A stretch of DNA of 64,000 nucleotides. Origin: Trichobilharzia regenti. Its lineage: Eukaryota > Platyhelminthes > Trematoda > Strigeidida > Schistosomatidae. Shown here piece by piece: positions 35,364 to 46,123 of this stretch (position 1 is its first letter; each line of letters begins with the position of its first letter). Position numbers and translations under genes: made by a program. Below the pieces are notes generated by a model. The model had not been told where the DNA came from. It did no database searches and saw only the letters and a program-made list of their open reading frames with translations. The stretch lies in assembly GCA_944472135.2 (NCBI GenBank), contig OX235262.1, positions 82,806,903 to 82,870,902 of the forward strand, written 5' to 3'.

Positions 35364-36057
35364 AGCACCAACGTAGTTTCCGTTGTTCAAGAGACGATGT
35401 CGACGACCAGTGCAAGTAGATCGGGTTGCCCACCTTTGCTGTAACCACCCACAGTTTAAGTTAGGACAGAGGAATACATTATCCATGCTAGACCATTATG
35501 TATTTTATCAAATAAATTTATCTCATATGAAATCTAATTCAGTTGATGATAAGCAAATGAATGTCATTTTATAGTCGCTATTATACTTAGTTCTTTGTAC
35601 TTTGTCAATAATTATTAAACTTCATCGTTATTACCAGTTTCGTAAAGAACACTATGAGACTTTGAAACTAGTCACCAACGTACTGACTACTTCCAATTCG
35701 CTCGATAAATGGTGTCACTATTGAAGCCTTCATGCTTCCTAATAGTTGATGTGTGACCAGTATACAAAGTATGGGTATGTTAGGTTTCATCCCCTATGAA
35801 GATTATTTGTATGCTGTAAATCAATGCGCTGTGTGTAGTACTTATCATGGAATGTATTCAATAACTTGATAAGGATGAATAATCACTCTGCGTCCACTTC
35901 AGAATATCTTCAGTCATACATTTTATTATTATTTTAAGAAAGTTAACCTTATTGACTATTGTTTCTTTGGGTATATCTATTTCATTGCTATTTTTAAATA
36001 CTCTGTTTAGTATTATTTATCATGCTGAATCTTATTTTACTTGCAAAGTACACAGAG
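35364..36057. other. intron DNA, nothing recognised
   Basis: AT-rich; no repeat or exon seen. Confidence 0.4.
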
Positions 36058-36190
36058 TACCCAGTGGCTGAATGGTGTATAAGCTTGCCTTGTAACCGGA
36101 AGGTCCTGGGTTCGAACCCCAGTTGGTATGTACTGTGGATGATTCTTAAACTAGGATAAAACAGCTGTCCAGTACTCCCTGGTTTTTGGC
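36058..36190 (+). mobile_element. HH-SINE, head to hammerhead
   Basis: acccagtggctgaatggtgt, B box gggttcgaacccc, gatgattcttaaactagg, cagctgtccagtactccctg. The upstream block and tail are missing. Confidence 0.75.
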
Positions 36191-36216
36191 CTGAGTGGTC
36201 TAGTGGATAACTCTTT

Positions 36217-36289
36217 GTCCGGCTAGCTCAGTCGGTAAAGCATGAGACTCTTAATCTCAGGGTCGTGGGTTCGAGCCCCACGTTGGGCG
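36217..36289 (+). tRNA. tRNA-Lys(CTT), possibly a pseudogene
   Basis: This is a 73-base cloverleaf. The acceptor stem GTCCGGC pairs with GTTGGGC with G-T wobbles, and the discriminator is G. The anticodon stem TGAGA/TCTCA encloses the loop CTCTTAA with anticodon CTT. The T arm has GTGGGTTCGAGCCCCAC. Against the common animal tRNA-Lys(CTT) I see two changes that matter: T at position 2 (giving T-G), and A for G at the start of the 3' half of the D stem, which costs a pair and alters the A box. It sits between an HH-SINE fragment and an RT-SINE that starts within a few bases of its 3' end. It may be a true gene or a tRNA-derived copy. Confidence 0.78.
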
Positions 36290-36515
36290 CCGGTCGGTGG
36301 CACAGAGGTTAAGACACTCGCCAACCATGCACTTGGTCCGGGGTTCGGTCTCCAGCCGACCCACTCCTTTACCTCGCTAAGCCAGAAATAATGCTGGTAA
36401 AGAAGAAAGGTTGGGCATGAGGCTAGCAACCACATCCTGTAAAATTAAACACTGCTACAGAAACTTCAAGCTACTAGCTTGAAGCCCTATATGCCACTGG
36501 GGAACGTGAATATAA
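36290..36515 (+). mobile_element. RT-SINE directly after the tRNA-Lys
   Basis: cggtcggtggcacagaggtt, B box-like ggggttcggtctcc, middle block, and gaagccctatatgccactgg. Confidence 0.85.
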
Positions 36516-36614
36516 GAAAAAAACATTGATTGCAAATGTACCGAAATGTGCATATGTGTGTATGTAAGTACTAGATCATTTTATTCATATTCTATTTGTC
36601 TCACTTTTTTATAG

Positions 36615-36762
36615 AGATGGTCGTCGAAATAAAGGTAGTGTTCTTCGACTATCAGTTAGTTATATCATGGAATTACGTGAAGCTGTATCTAGAATGGAAA
36701 GTCTTAAACAAGAAAATACTATAGCACGTCAATTAATCCCTTTACTGTTACAACGTATTGAA
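36615..36762 (+). CDS. MITF: MITF/TFE-like bHLH-Zip factor, loop, helix 2 and zipper exon (148 bp)
   Basis: Acceptor ttttttatag ends at 36614 and donor gtaagt begins at 36763. After completing Val with the previous exon it reads DGRRNKGSVLRLSVSYIMEL and on through REAVSRMESLKQENTIARQL to LLLQRIE. NKG followed by SVxYI is typical of the loop and helix 2 of the MITF/TFE family, and LLLQRIE resembles the zipper end LLLRIQE of MITF. The loop appears about two residues longer than in vertebrate MITF. The exon leaves in phase 0. From memory, the vertebrate MITF exon carrying this part is also 148 bp and breaks at the same place; this should be checked. The exon supplies the dimerisation surface. 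Confidence 0.92.
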
Positions 36763-37019
36763 GTAAGTTTTTATTGTTCATCTTTTTTTCGTTTAACGAT
36801 AAACACTGTTTTTACTATTGTCGTTATTCTTATTGCGGTCACTGTTGAGTAGTAGTAGGTCATCACCGTGAAAAATTAGTTTCTAGCCTTCTGTAGCAAA
36901 AAACAAACGGTATGAAAGAATGGGAAAGCATTAAAAAGAGGCGTCGGATGTTGTGAGTTACTTACTGGTCATCGTTTTTGACTGTATCCACAACTTTGTA
37001 CACTAAGATGCTCAGAAAG

Positions 37020-37590
37020 GATTCGTGTGCTTTTGGAGTGTGTGGGCGGTTGTTACTTCTCGGTTGCCCACACCGTGGAAGTTGATTGATTCTTCGGGTA
37101 ACTGAAACAAGAAAAGGGTTGGTGTTGTGTCACCACAGAGCTCAGGGGACAACTGCTTGAGGCCGGTCACACACGGCCTGTATGAACTGGTTTCTGGGAT
37201 TGGTTCCGTATTAGTAAACTTACCGTCGGTTACGGACCACCGTAGGGTAAGTCGTGATGTACAACTTTTGGGGTCGACCTTTTCTAAACCCTCCTCTCCG
37301 GAGTGGAGAGACAGCATAGCTGGCATGCTGGTCATCTGAAGGAAACACCTCACTGCTGTTACACCTCTGTTCTCCAGCTGTACGACTTCGCCCTTAGACC
37401 CCCAGCAAAGTGTAAGAAAGATTCTTACACAATGCTAGTAACTGCTTTTAGTTTAATCGCTATCCTAACAACCTTCCCGGCATTGTAGGACCTACAGAAA
37501 CATTGGTTCCAGCCAGTGCAGCTTTTTGGGTCATGGCGATGTGCAAGACCGACCACCATGTCAATGTAGCAGCTATCGGTCGGGTTTGTA
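37020..37590. repeat. family C repeat, uninterrupted copy
   Basis: The most complete copy here: gtgtgggcggttgttactt to gcagctatcggtcggg. Frames open on both strands (113 codons -, 70 codons +) show no motif I know. It lies in the 4.3-kb intron. Confidence 0.7.
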
Positions 37591-37666
37591 CACTAGACCT
37601 AAAGCTTATTATATCGCTAATTAACTTCATGGTTTTGAGTCAAACTTGAGGCCAATTACTACTTCA

Positions 37667-37735
37667 CTGATATAATCCCTGTGTCTTTTGAGAATGGCTT
37701 AGCAACATGTCGTTTACTGTCAGTCAAAATGTTCA
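37667..37735. repeat. small dispersed repeat, copy 2
   Basis: Matches 34278-34341 (gcttagcaacatgtcgttta). Confidence 0.6.
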
Positions 37736-37869
37736 AGTATTGATATGCAGAGTTTTGTGATTGATTTCACGTTTGATCACGAACTAACTGACTTCATTTC
37801 AGTTAGTTACTTAGTTCAGTATATGAATTCATTATGAGAGTAGATATGTGAAACACTTGGAAGCTTTCT

Positions 37870-38160
37870 GATAGCACATTGAAAAGGTCGATAAAAAGAG
37901 AAATCTTGTCCAATGCTCTGTGCTCCAGAATGCGGAAAATTTTCCCTATCGGTACAGTAATGGATATCCTAGGAAGTTTATTGAACGAAACATTAAGAGA
38001 GAGAAACCGCTCCTGGCCAAATATAGTACCAAAGAAGACATTGTTTATGAATGTGGCACTCAAAGGTGATGATTTAGCTGAGGGGACTAGAAGTTGTCTG
38101 CCTAAGTGCATCAAATGCTCTTTCTATACCGCTGACTCACATCTGGTGTTCTCCAGATGA
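37870..38160 (+). pseudogene. Penelope-like element fragment (linker after RT)
   Basis: The frame 37879-38160 contains IVPKKTLFMNVALKGDDLAE and LPKCIKCSFYTADSHLVFS. These parallel KKPLFIKFKYLGDNISE and LKNAVKRAYYAAEVHCLF in the PLE at 61.8 kb. No RT catalytic part or endonuclease is present. Confidence 0.6.
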
Positions 38161-38224
38161 AGAAGGATTCGACAATGCGTTAGTGATAAATTACCGCTTA
38201 TGTTCACCTCTATGTGAGTCACTG

Positions 38225-38285
38225 ACTGACTGATTGGATTCAACATAGAACTTTGCACAGATATGCGCAGCAGGAGTTGCGATTA
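38225..38285 (-). mobile_element. GDMAQNR-family 3' end scrap
   Basis: gattggattcaacatagaac, tttgcacagatatgcgcagc: the reversed 3' end as at 29930 and 18280. Confidence 0.55.
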
Positions 38286-38821
38286 CTCTTCTATGTACAT
38301 GTTTTCTTTCACCTTCCCCTGTGAGCTGACTACATTTGATGTTATAAGTGTGTTCTGCAGAAGCATGTAGCTGAAAACTAACTGATTTGGTTGATGAAAT
38401 GCAAGCATAGGATGACGAAGTCGTCCATTTGTGAACACCTCGAGTCGGGTCATTCGGCCCCATGTGATTGATTCACCCTCTAAAGTTATCACCAGGGACA
38501 AGTTCAGTGTAAAGGTTTACCTCCTCTCCACCTATGTTGAGCTGAACAAAAACATAAATTATATATTCGAGAACATCTTTTTAGTCCCCTTTCTTTACCT
38601 TGGTCATAGTAATGTTCTGTTTTTATTTTGTTCTATTTCATCACTTGAATTAATTTCAAATTAGTTGGTTTGTTGTACCGAACATCTGGTAAATAATACT
38701 GTTTCACGATGTGATATTTACAGTAAACAAACTGGTATGGATTGAACTTGCCATATTGTTTATTTGTAAATTAAATAGCAGGTACTAGGAACGAGAGAAC
38801 TATTATTATTATTATTATTAA
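38286..38821. other. intron DNA, nothing certain
   Basis: No exon supported; TTA repeats near 38800-38820. Confidence 0.4.
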
Positions 38822-39022
38822 TACTATTGTTCCCTTGAGTCCTAAGTGGAACACTTGGCTTAAGAAGCACATGACCACTCTCACTTTCTTTTCGACTGTC
38901 CTTGTTACGGTTGAATCCACGATTGCCCATAAGATTTCATTTCTTCCTTACACGATCTCCTCTGTGTCACTCTTGCAGTCATGTCCAATTCGTCATTTTC
39001 TATCTGGTTTCCAATCGATGGC
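38822..39022 (-). mobile_element. RTE 3' fragment
   Basis: tattgttcccttgagtccta, aagtggaacacttgg (reversed RTE end), then decayed C-terminal codons. It is followed at once by a GDMAQNR copy. Confidence 0.6.
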
Positions 39023-39024
39023 CC

Positions 39025-39925
39025 GATTAGTCTGTCTGTCTGTTTTCGACATGTAACACACAAAGAAAGAGAAGAAAGTAAAAAGAAATGCAAAATAGAG
39101 ACAGTTGACAGGAATATGAGACAAAAGGAATAACGAAGAACAATGTAGTTTTGTTGGGTATTATAAGTCACAAGGAGTGGATGCATCTGCGCCAGCCATT
39201 GAGAACGATTTTGAGCCATATCACCAATTGTTTCCAGTCATTGGTTTTCACCGTTTCGAGGGCCCCAACCAGGAAGTCTACATCTTCCTTCGTGGCTGGC
39301 TCGCCTAAACTAACTGTTGTGGATTTCATTGACTGATTAAGCCACGTTTTGGCTTGTCCACCACCGCTAGCTCTTTCCCAACCTGACTCTATGTCAGCTA
39401 ACATTGCCCGTTGAGGAAGGTGATGGCTAGGCATACGTAACACTTGTCCTAACCATCTCAATCGGTGAAGCTTCGCAGTCTCGTCGATTGATTTCCCCTC
39501 CTTACCTAGCACTTGACTGATGCCTAACCTGAATATTGCTCACCTTATTATACCACTTCACACGGGAAATAGAACGCAGGCACCTATAATCGAAGACAGC
39601 TAATCTTTTCATGTCTTCCACTCCAAATGGCCAGGTCTCACAACCATAAAGGAGGACTGAGCGGACTGTTGAGCAGTACACTCGCCCTTTGGTCGACAGC
39701 CGGTTGGATATCACGTCTACCCCAGAGATGGCGTAAACTGGCTTATGCAAAACTAGCCCTCTGTATCCGTACTGAGATTTCGCAAGATATCAACCTGTTG
39801 GGGGTTATGGTACTTCCAAAATAGGTGAAGCGCTCAACGTGCTCTACCACTTCACTCCATATTTGTAATCTAGGAGTCAGTGTAGTCCAGTCCTGTAACA
39901 TACTCTTACATTTGGCTGGAGTGAT
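39025..39925 (-). mobile_element. GDMAQNR-family LINE, 3' half
   Basis: The 3' end is at the gtctgtctgtctg tract. The minus frames read LHRLRWLGQVLRMPSHHLPQ and [20 protein letters not shown] then [20 protein letters not shown]. Frameshifts near 39510 and elsewhere break it. Confidence 0.82.
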
Positions 39926-40812
39926 TGGAGTGTGATATCACTTGATAGTCTTCTTTTTGTATGTCCAATCCATTCCTACTTTCTGCTGAATATTTGTTAG
40001 GCAGAAAGGAAAGAATGAAGGTCTCGCTTTGCTATGAGCATAATCAAGATCACATATAGAAATAAGCACCGATTGCTGTGTTTGCTAGATATATTTATGC
40101 AAATATCTGTTGGATTTTGATGAGTCAATCAGTTGTGGAAAGCTGTTCTCATTATCCGTGTGTCTTCGTACTGAAAGACAGAGGAAAAAGAGAGAGATAT
40201 AGATGAGTTTGTTTTTGTCATAATTCTTCATGCTCTTAGCTTTTAACCACCTATGCACATAAAATGTGCAGTAGTCCTCCAATCATTTTAGCAAAGCTCA
40301 ATTGTTTCATGCACCTTAAATCTGGCTTTTACACACTTCTAATGATATTATTCTGGTGAAATATTAGTTAACGACGGAAACTAGATATGGAGCTTTTTTT
40401 CGCCTCTATCATCTCTCCTAATATTATCAATATTGTCTGGATGGATAATAGTAATAATAATGATAATAATAATCATAGTGCATGTATTTATGTCCTCTTT
40501 TTAGAACATTGTCTGCGGCTATTTCTCCTTTGTGGTCCAATAACTTACCAGCATTCTTCTGCTTTTTGTTTTTCTATAGTCAGTTTAGACTTTTACAAAA
40601 TGAAAATCGTCTGCATACACTTTTCCCTTCATAAGTGTGTTTCTCTGTTCATTTATATTCTCTGTTACTCTATCTGTTATGACAATCGTGGCATTCTGTT
40701 CTTGAGAAAACAAAACCTTTTAGAGCCAATTTTAGTTGTCTGTTTTCATTCCCTGTCCTCAATTTCACCCAATACGCTTGTCCGTTATTTCATGGACATT
40801 CAAAATCACTTC

Positions 40813-40854
<42 letters not shown>

Positions 40855-41096
40855 TAAATGTTTGTACATATAGTGTCTGTTAATCGTCCATTCTGCACGT
40901 TACCTATTGATTTCTAATGACCCAGTTTTTGGATATCCTAACTTAAGCCATCATCATCAACATCATCTTTTGGCATTTATTAGTTTCTGTTATTCACAAT
41001 CGATTTTCTATAATATGATTGAAGAAAACAATTAATGAATAAAGGTGAGATGATTTCGCTTATTTGTACTTTTGTGTTTTTACTTAAATTAAACAG
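39926..41096. other. intron DNA before the Gly-rich exon
   Basis: TA tract at 40816-40850. A 143-codon frame (40387-40818) is Phe/Leu/Ile-rich without motif and probably chance. Confidence 0.45.
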
Positions 41097-41660
41097 AGTC
41101 TAGAGAAAATGACCTCAGAACCAAGTGGTGTTGACCTGAAATCTGGACAACAGTTACATCATTCTTCACCGGCTAATAATTCTTTAAGAAATTTACAATC
41201 ACTTGAAGCTGTTTATCAATCATGGCTGTTATTGAATGAAGCAAATCAACGTAGTAATAGCTGTAATGGGGGTGGGGGTGCTGCTGGTGGTGGTGGCAGT
41301 GGCAGCGTAGGCGGTAATCCATCAAATATGTCTGGATCTGGTTCACGACATTCAATGCATCCATCACAAACAAATCCTAATGATAATCGTTATTTACATG
41401 AGTTAATGATGCAGAATGAAACACCGGCTGACCTTGACTTTAATAGTTCAAAATTACATCCTGTCACATCTAGACATAATGTGAATGTGAAAAGAGAACA
41501 TGGTGATGAGGAAGAAAGACTTGATGATTGTAATTCAATGTGTTTAAAATCAGATACACGACGTCCAGGCTGTTCATCTAGATCAAGTTTTACTGATCAT
41601 CCAACCTCAGATAGAATTGAAGAGGAAGTAACATCACAAGATGGGAGTTTTGAAAGCAGA
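41097..41660 (+). CDS. MITF: MITF/TFE-like bHLH-Zip factor, C-terminal exon with Gly- and acidic-rich parts
   Basis: The acceptor is aaacag (ending 41096). The exon begins SLEKMTSEPSGVDLK in phase 0, directly extending RIE of the previous exon into RIESLEKM, which parallels the zipper end of MITF. It codes for 188 residues. These include a helical stretch (LRNLQSLEAVYQSWLLLNE, about residues 31-49), a Gly/Ser run, a His/Asn-rich part, and an acidic part (EHGDEEERLDD) near the end. The donor is taken as gtacgt at 41661, because translation past it becomes an unlikely Phe/Leu-rich run to a stop at about 41716. If that donor is not used, this would be the last exon. Confidence 0.83.
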
Positions 41661-41812
41661 GTACGTTTATGCCTTCTTTTCTTTTTTGAATTTTCATTCA
41701 GTCTCTTTGCCTATTAATCATGAAATTATTGTCAGGGATAGACATAATATCATAGATTTCAGTCATTTTTCAGTATATGACGTTTTCATGTTATAAATTG
41801 TTAGTTATCTTT

Positions 41813-42048
41813 GTGCACCGGTGGTTCAGTGGTCAACACTCGCCAACCACACACGTTGTCCGGGATTTGATCCCCAGTCGTCGCACTTGTAAAACCTAGC
41901 TGAACCGCTAGTAAGGCTCTTAAAAAGGGAAAGTTGGTTAGCAACTGTCGCCGGTAAAAATAAAGTCACTGCTACCGAAACTTCGGAGCCCTAACGTGAA
42001 GCTCCATGTTTCACTCGAAACGTAAAAGAATAAAAAATTTTTTAAATG
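41813..42048 (+). mobile_element. RT-SINE with a 9-bp target duplication
   Basis: gttatcttt lies at 41804-41812 and again at 42049-42057. Head gtgcaccggtggttcagtgg, B box-like gggatttgatcccc, and a diverged 3' end. Confidence 0.75.
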
Positions 42049-42109
42049 GTTATCTTTCTGTATGATATCATTTTCGGATTTTCAGCACCAGTGTTAAGTT
42101 AGTTTTCCT

Positions 42110-42535
42110 ATGTGTGGGCTAAGAACTTGGCGCTGCATGAAAAGCATTTCCAACAGCCCAATTTGCAGAATTTTATCAACTGAGCCGCCTTCACTAACTC
42201 CATACTGACGACCAGATGGCTGGTCGGAAAGAGTTAGCAACAAGAAGCTCTGGGAACCAACCAACGAAGAACATATTGCTCAACAAATATGCCGTAGGAA
42301 AGGCACACATTGAGGAGAACGTCAGGTGACATCGCCTGTCAGGCGCTCGAGTGGAACCTGATTGAGAAACACTGAGTTGGGCTCTCAAGAGTGACATGGA
42401 AAAGGTAATGTGAAGAGGGGGTGGAAGCTTATGGGTAATCATTGAGCCAGCTGAAAATAGCTTTAGAGAGCGGAATGAAGTGGAGCTGTGCTGCTGAAGC
42501 CCTATGCTCCACTAGAAACCAAAGGGAATAATTAT
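42110..42535 (+). mobile_element. RTE 3' fragment, old
   Basis: aacttggcgctgcatgaaaa (SETWR block), a decayed WPE/ELWE part, then gaagccctatgctccactag and the aataatta tail. Confidence 0.65.
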
Positions 42536-43124
42536 AATATGATATCGTTTTAGCCAATGTGCACTGGCGTCCTACAGTTGCTTGTAAATATCACTTATGT
42601 TAGTGTAAAAATCAAAAGAAGTGTTTCAGCGAAGAGACTTTTTTCTACGAATTTTTTATCAAGCTGTACAATCGTATATATATATACCTTTAAAGAGGCT
42701 GGCGCTATGTAAGGTTGACAGAATGAATCCTATGTTCAATTATTGCGCTTCTTGCAGCCTCACTTCCTTCTCTCTTTGTAAGACCCTACACTCTTTTAGG
42801 CAAAACATTTGTCGATCGACTGATATACCTAGCTCGGCAGGAGCAGATGAACCGGTAAACACACGGAGTTAATCAACTGCAGGATCTTGTCCTTTGCGTT
42901 ACTTATTGCACAATTATAGTCGTCTAGATAACACTGTTCTCAACTGGGCTGCAGTGTATATCCTTCTCAGGGACTGTGATGCATATATGAGTGTGTACAT
43001 CTTGATAATAAATTCTTTGATAAAATTGTCTCTTCTGTGAAACATTTGCTTTAATTTTTCTATATGTCCTAATATAAATCTCCCAGAAATAAAAGTGTAA
43101 ATCAGTTAATTTATTATAGGATTG
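42536..43124. other. intron DNA, nothing recognised
   Basis: No exon or repeat can be supported. Confidence 0.4.
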
Positions 43125-43230
43125 CATCATGAACTGACATTAATTAGAGAACCATCGGAAAACCTGGGAGTGTGGGTCAGCTGTTTCGTCCTAGTTTGGG
43201 ACTCCTCAGCAGTACGTGACCACTGGTATT
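43125..43230 (-). mobile_element. HH-SINE tail and hammerhead
   Basis: The minus strand has GTACTG, CTGAGGA, GTCC/GGAC and GAAACAGCTG intact, but the closing strand of stem I is changed. The head is missing. Confidence 0.75.
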
Positions 43231-44189
43231 TATTGTTGAAACTTTCGTTGAATAGTTAGCTAAATTCATTCTTCTTCTTCTTCTTAACCAAGAAAGAATA
43301 TATGTTTTTGTTCCATTCGGTATTTTGTAAATAAAATTAGGATATCTGTTTTGCCCCGTCTCACTGTGTTGATTTCGATTTCGTTTCCCTCTATTATATA
43401 CACTGTGTTGTCAATGAAAATAACACATTCAGTGGTTAGTAGCTTATGACTTTGAAATGAAACTGTTAAAAAGTCAACTCAACAAAAGTGTTTGAATATT
43501 TTTAAAATATTACATATTCAATGCGCCCAATTTCAATGGTAAAATATCAAAGTGGCTGGCCACACACACATACATCACTAATGTTATCTGTTTCAGTCCC
43601 AGTTTACCAAATATATTGTATCAAAATATTTTTTTCTGATCAGGTGATTTATTTTGTTAAAGTACAAATAATAAATTCGCTTGTTGTTGTTGCTGTTTTT
43701 GTTGTCATCGGCGTCGTCGTCTTAAGATGGTGAAATAGCATCAGGCTAATCAGCAAATATACACTCTGTTTTGTTTAAGTCGACCTTCGCTCTTTTCCGT
43801 CGACTGACTGAATGAAGCGAAATGTCTAGCTTCTGTCGACATATTGGCTCCACATCGTCGTCGGCCACAAAAGCCTCTTGGTGTCTGAAATGAGAATGAC
43901 TGAGTTCGAGTATTAATTGGAACACTATAACACACTGGAGATATTGCAGTTATATTGCAACAACAGAAGACAAGGGCCAGGCAACAGATTGTTTATTATG
44001 GAAATCAACACATATTTATAGATTTTCATATACATATGATAGATTATTGTTAGCAGGAAAACACAGTCCTCTGATTGGTTGTTTCTCAAATAAAGTTAAC
44101 CTTGCATCTCTTTGTGGCTGTTTCTTGAATGTCAAATCATCTATATGTTAACTGTATCCGCCTACGCAAAGCCTCTCTTCTCATTTTTC
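43231..44189. other. intron DNA, nothing recognised
   Basis: TTC repeats near 43270-43284; no exon or repeat family seen. Confidence 0.4.
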
Positions 44190-44335
44190 TCACGACCAAT
44201 ATTGGGGACATAAATATTGACGTAAATTACTGTCCACCAATTTTGACTAACAGCCAGCTCTCACCACAATATATCTGGCTGATGAGTCTCAAATAGAAGG
44301 AATTACCCCTCCTGACTTCCACTATGATATATACT
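44190..44335 (+). repeat. SM-alpha-like remnant with decayed hammerhead, cut by a LINE
   Basis: CTGATGA at 44279-44285 is followed by gtctcaaatagaa, GAAT in place of GAAA, and cctgacttccac, a decayed SM-alpha ribozyme. The copy stops where the minus-strand LINE tail begins (about 44335). Confidence 0.5.
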
Positions 44336-45850
44336 TTTTACTTTACTTTACTTCGGCTATCTCCTACGGGAGGATGAGCCGGCTTCATGAACGTCTCGAA
44401 TCATCGCTGCCCAGGCGCGGCGATCTGAAGCAAGGTTTTGTGATAGGGATATCCAATTCTTGTTCCACATACGGAGTCCGTAGACCGTTTGTAGCCCCAG
44501 GCACTCCATATCTGCCTTGACTGTACCAAGCCATGTCTTCAGCTGTCCGCCTCTGCGACATCGCCAAGATGGTAATGGCGAGGGATTTAGAACTGATTTG
44601 ACCAGATCGTCATCTGGTCGGCGCAGAACATGGCCAAACCACCGAAGGCGGCGTTGTTGGACCAGTACTGGAATTTGGTTGATGTTGTAGCAACGCCGAC
44701 GCACTTCTTCGTTGGAGAGTTTGTCCTGCCAACGAACATGCAGAATGTACCTGAGACACCAATGGTCTAATACCTCGAGTCTGCGTAAATCTTCCGCGCG
44801 AAGAGGCCAGGTTTCACAGCCATACAGCAGAACGGGTCGTATGGAAGCTTGGTAGATCCGAATTTTAGTCCTGAGACTGATTTCTCTCTTGCTCCATAGA
44901 ACGCTCCTCAGCTGTAGAAACGCATTCCGGGCGTTGGAGATTCGCGCATTCACTTCGTTTTTCGCTTGGCCGTTGGGGAGCATTATGGATCCCAGATATC
45001 TGAAGGATGGCACAATTTCAATAGGTGCTCCATTTAAGGATAAGATTTCATCATTGCCGGCGGATGTGTTCGAAAACATTTTGGTTTTGGAAGTGTTAAT
45101 TTTCAAACCGATAGTAGACGCGAGGTGGTTTATCTGGTCGAGCGCCTGTTGCATATCGGGGAAGTTTTCAGCTAACAGCACGACGTCGTCGGCGAATTCG
45201 AGGTCGGTTATGTGAATATCGGGCGAAAGTTGGACGCCGTGGTGCTCGGTTAGGGCGTGCCGCAAAATCCAATCAACTGTGAAATTGAACAGGATGGGGG
45301 ATGCTGGACAACCTTGCCGGACACCGCTGGTTACCTCAAAAGTGCGGGACTCTTCACCGTTCACTCGGACTCGAGCTTTGGTGTTGGAGTAGTATGACCT
45401 GAGCAGGTTGATTAGCTTGGTCGGAACTCCGTCGAGCTCCATTAGATACCAGAGTGCTCCTCGATCAACTGAGTCGAATGCCGCTTGGAAGTCGATGAAG
45501 CAGGCAACCGTCGGCTGTTGGAATTTGTCCCTGTGTTCCAAAATTCTTCGCAGTGTGAATAATTGATCAACACAGCCTCTTCCAGGTCGAAATCCGGCTT
45601 GATTTGGCCTTGTTCGCACGTGGCGTTCGGCCGCGAAGCGGTTCAGGAGAATGGAAACAAAAACCTTAGCAGCGATATCAATCAGACTTATGCCTCGGTA
45701 GTTCTCGCATATTGACCTGTCTCCCTTTTTGTGGAACGGTAGCAGAACTGAGGTGCTCCAATCGGAAGGAATGGTTTCGGACTCCCAAATTGAGCCCGAT
45801 ATATGATGGTCAATGTCCAGTCTGGAAATAACCAATCGGAATTTGGCTCA
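44336..45850 (-). mobile_element. non-LTR retrotransposon, 5'-truncated, RT frame intact
   Basis: An (AAAGT)n-type 3' tail at 44336-44354 and a long intact RT frame upstream. It is younger than the other LINE copies, as it has no stops over 492 codons. It is inserted next to an SM-alpha remnant in the 4.9-kb intron, antisense to the gene. Confidence 0.85.
44357..45835 (-). CDS. reverse transcriptase of a non-LTR element (5'-truncated, 492 codons)
   Basis: The frame starts inside the protein. In order: IPSDWSTSVLLPFHKKGDRS, ENYRGISLIDIAAKVF, NQAGFRPGRGCVDQL, FIDFQAAFDSVDRGALW (motif A), GVRQGCPASPILFNF (motif B), LEFADDVVLLAE (catalytic motif C), [10 protein letters not shown], a Cys/His/Arg-rich C-terminal part (RRLRWFGHVLRRP, GGQLKTWLG), and the end AGSSSRRR. 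RT catalytic residues are intact, but the endonuclease and N-terminus are gone, so it could not retrotranspose by itself. It is related to, but distinct from, the GDMAQNR family; their shared CETWP and VRRR blocks suggest one clade. No own promoter is seen. Confidence 0.85.
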   Translation of the reverse strand: MVISRLDIDHHISGSIWESETIPSDWSTSVLLPFHKKGDRSICENYRGISLIDIAAKVFVSILLNRFAAERHVRTRPNQAGFRPGRGCVDQLFTLRRILEHRDKFQQPTVACFIDFQAAFDSVDRGALWYLMELDGVPTKLINLLRSYYSNTKARVRVNGEESRTFEVTSGVRQGCPASPILFNFTVDWILRHALTEHHGVQLSPDIHITDLEFADDVVLLAENFPDMQQALDQINHLASTIGLKINTSKTKMFSNTSAGNDEILSLNGAPIEIVPSFRYLGSIMLPNGQAKNEVNARISNARNAFLQLRSVLWSKREISLRTKIRIYQASIRPVLLYGCETWPLRAEDLRRLEVLDHWCLRYILHVRWQDKLSNEEVRRRCYNINQIPVLVQQRRLRWFGHVLRRPDDDLVKSVLNPSPLPSWRCRRGGQLKTWLGTVKADMECLGLQTVYGLRMWNKNWISLSQNLASDRRAWAAMIRDVHEAGSSSRRR

Positions 45851-46064
45851 CACATAAAAGTAACGCTAATATTTTATCGATTGTGGTCACAGACTAGTTG
45901 ACATATCCTTGGAGATATTTTGAGCCATACATTATTGTGTGAAATTCACTTTACGTGTAATTGGCGCGGGCCGAGGAAACAGATAGCTGTCGTATAATTT
46001 TGTTGACATAGTCAAGTGATAGTCGTGATCAGCGCGTCTGTGTTCAACTCAACTTCATCCCTAT

Positions 46065-46123
46065 TTCAGTCTCAAAGTAGTGCAAAACATAACACACACA
46101 CACAGTACTAGTCACCATCCACT
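46065..46123 (+). repeat. SM-alpha-like remnant joined to the U1-like sequence
   Basis: The block agtctcaaagtag then gcaaaacat resembles decayed stem II and GAAA of SM-alpha, and ctagtcaccatccac matches the sequence after the SM-alpha ribozyme at 2701-2716. It runs directly into the U1-like 5' end. A CA microsatellite interrupts it. Confidence 0.45.

Noticed and set aside
37012..37353. 113-codon minus frame
   Set aside because: It lies in family C, with an equally open plus frame and no motif, so it is treated as repeat sequence.
40387..40818. 143-codon plus frame in an intron
   Set aside because: Hydrophobic, no motif, ends in a TA tract, and not needed to keep the gene's phase.
41661..41716. 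Reading through the donor after the Gly-rich exon to a nearby stop
   Set aside because: The added residues are Phe/Leu-rich, and gtacgt is an acceptable donor with a phase-matched exon at 46553; kept as an alternative only.
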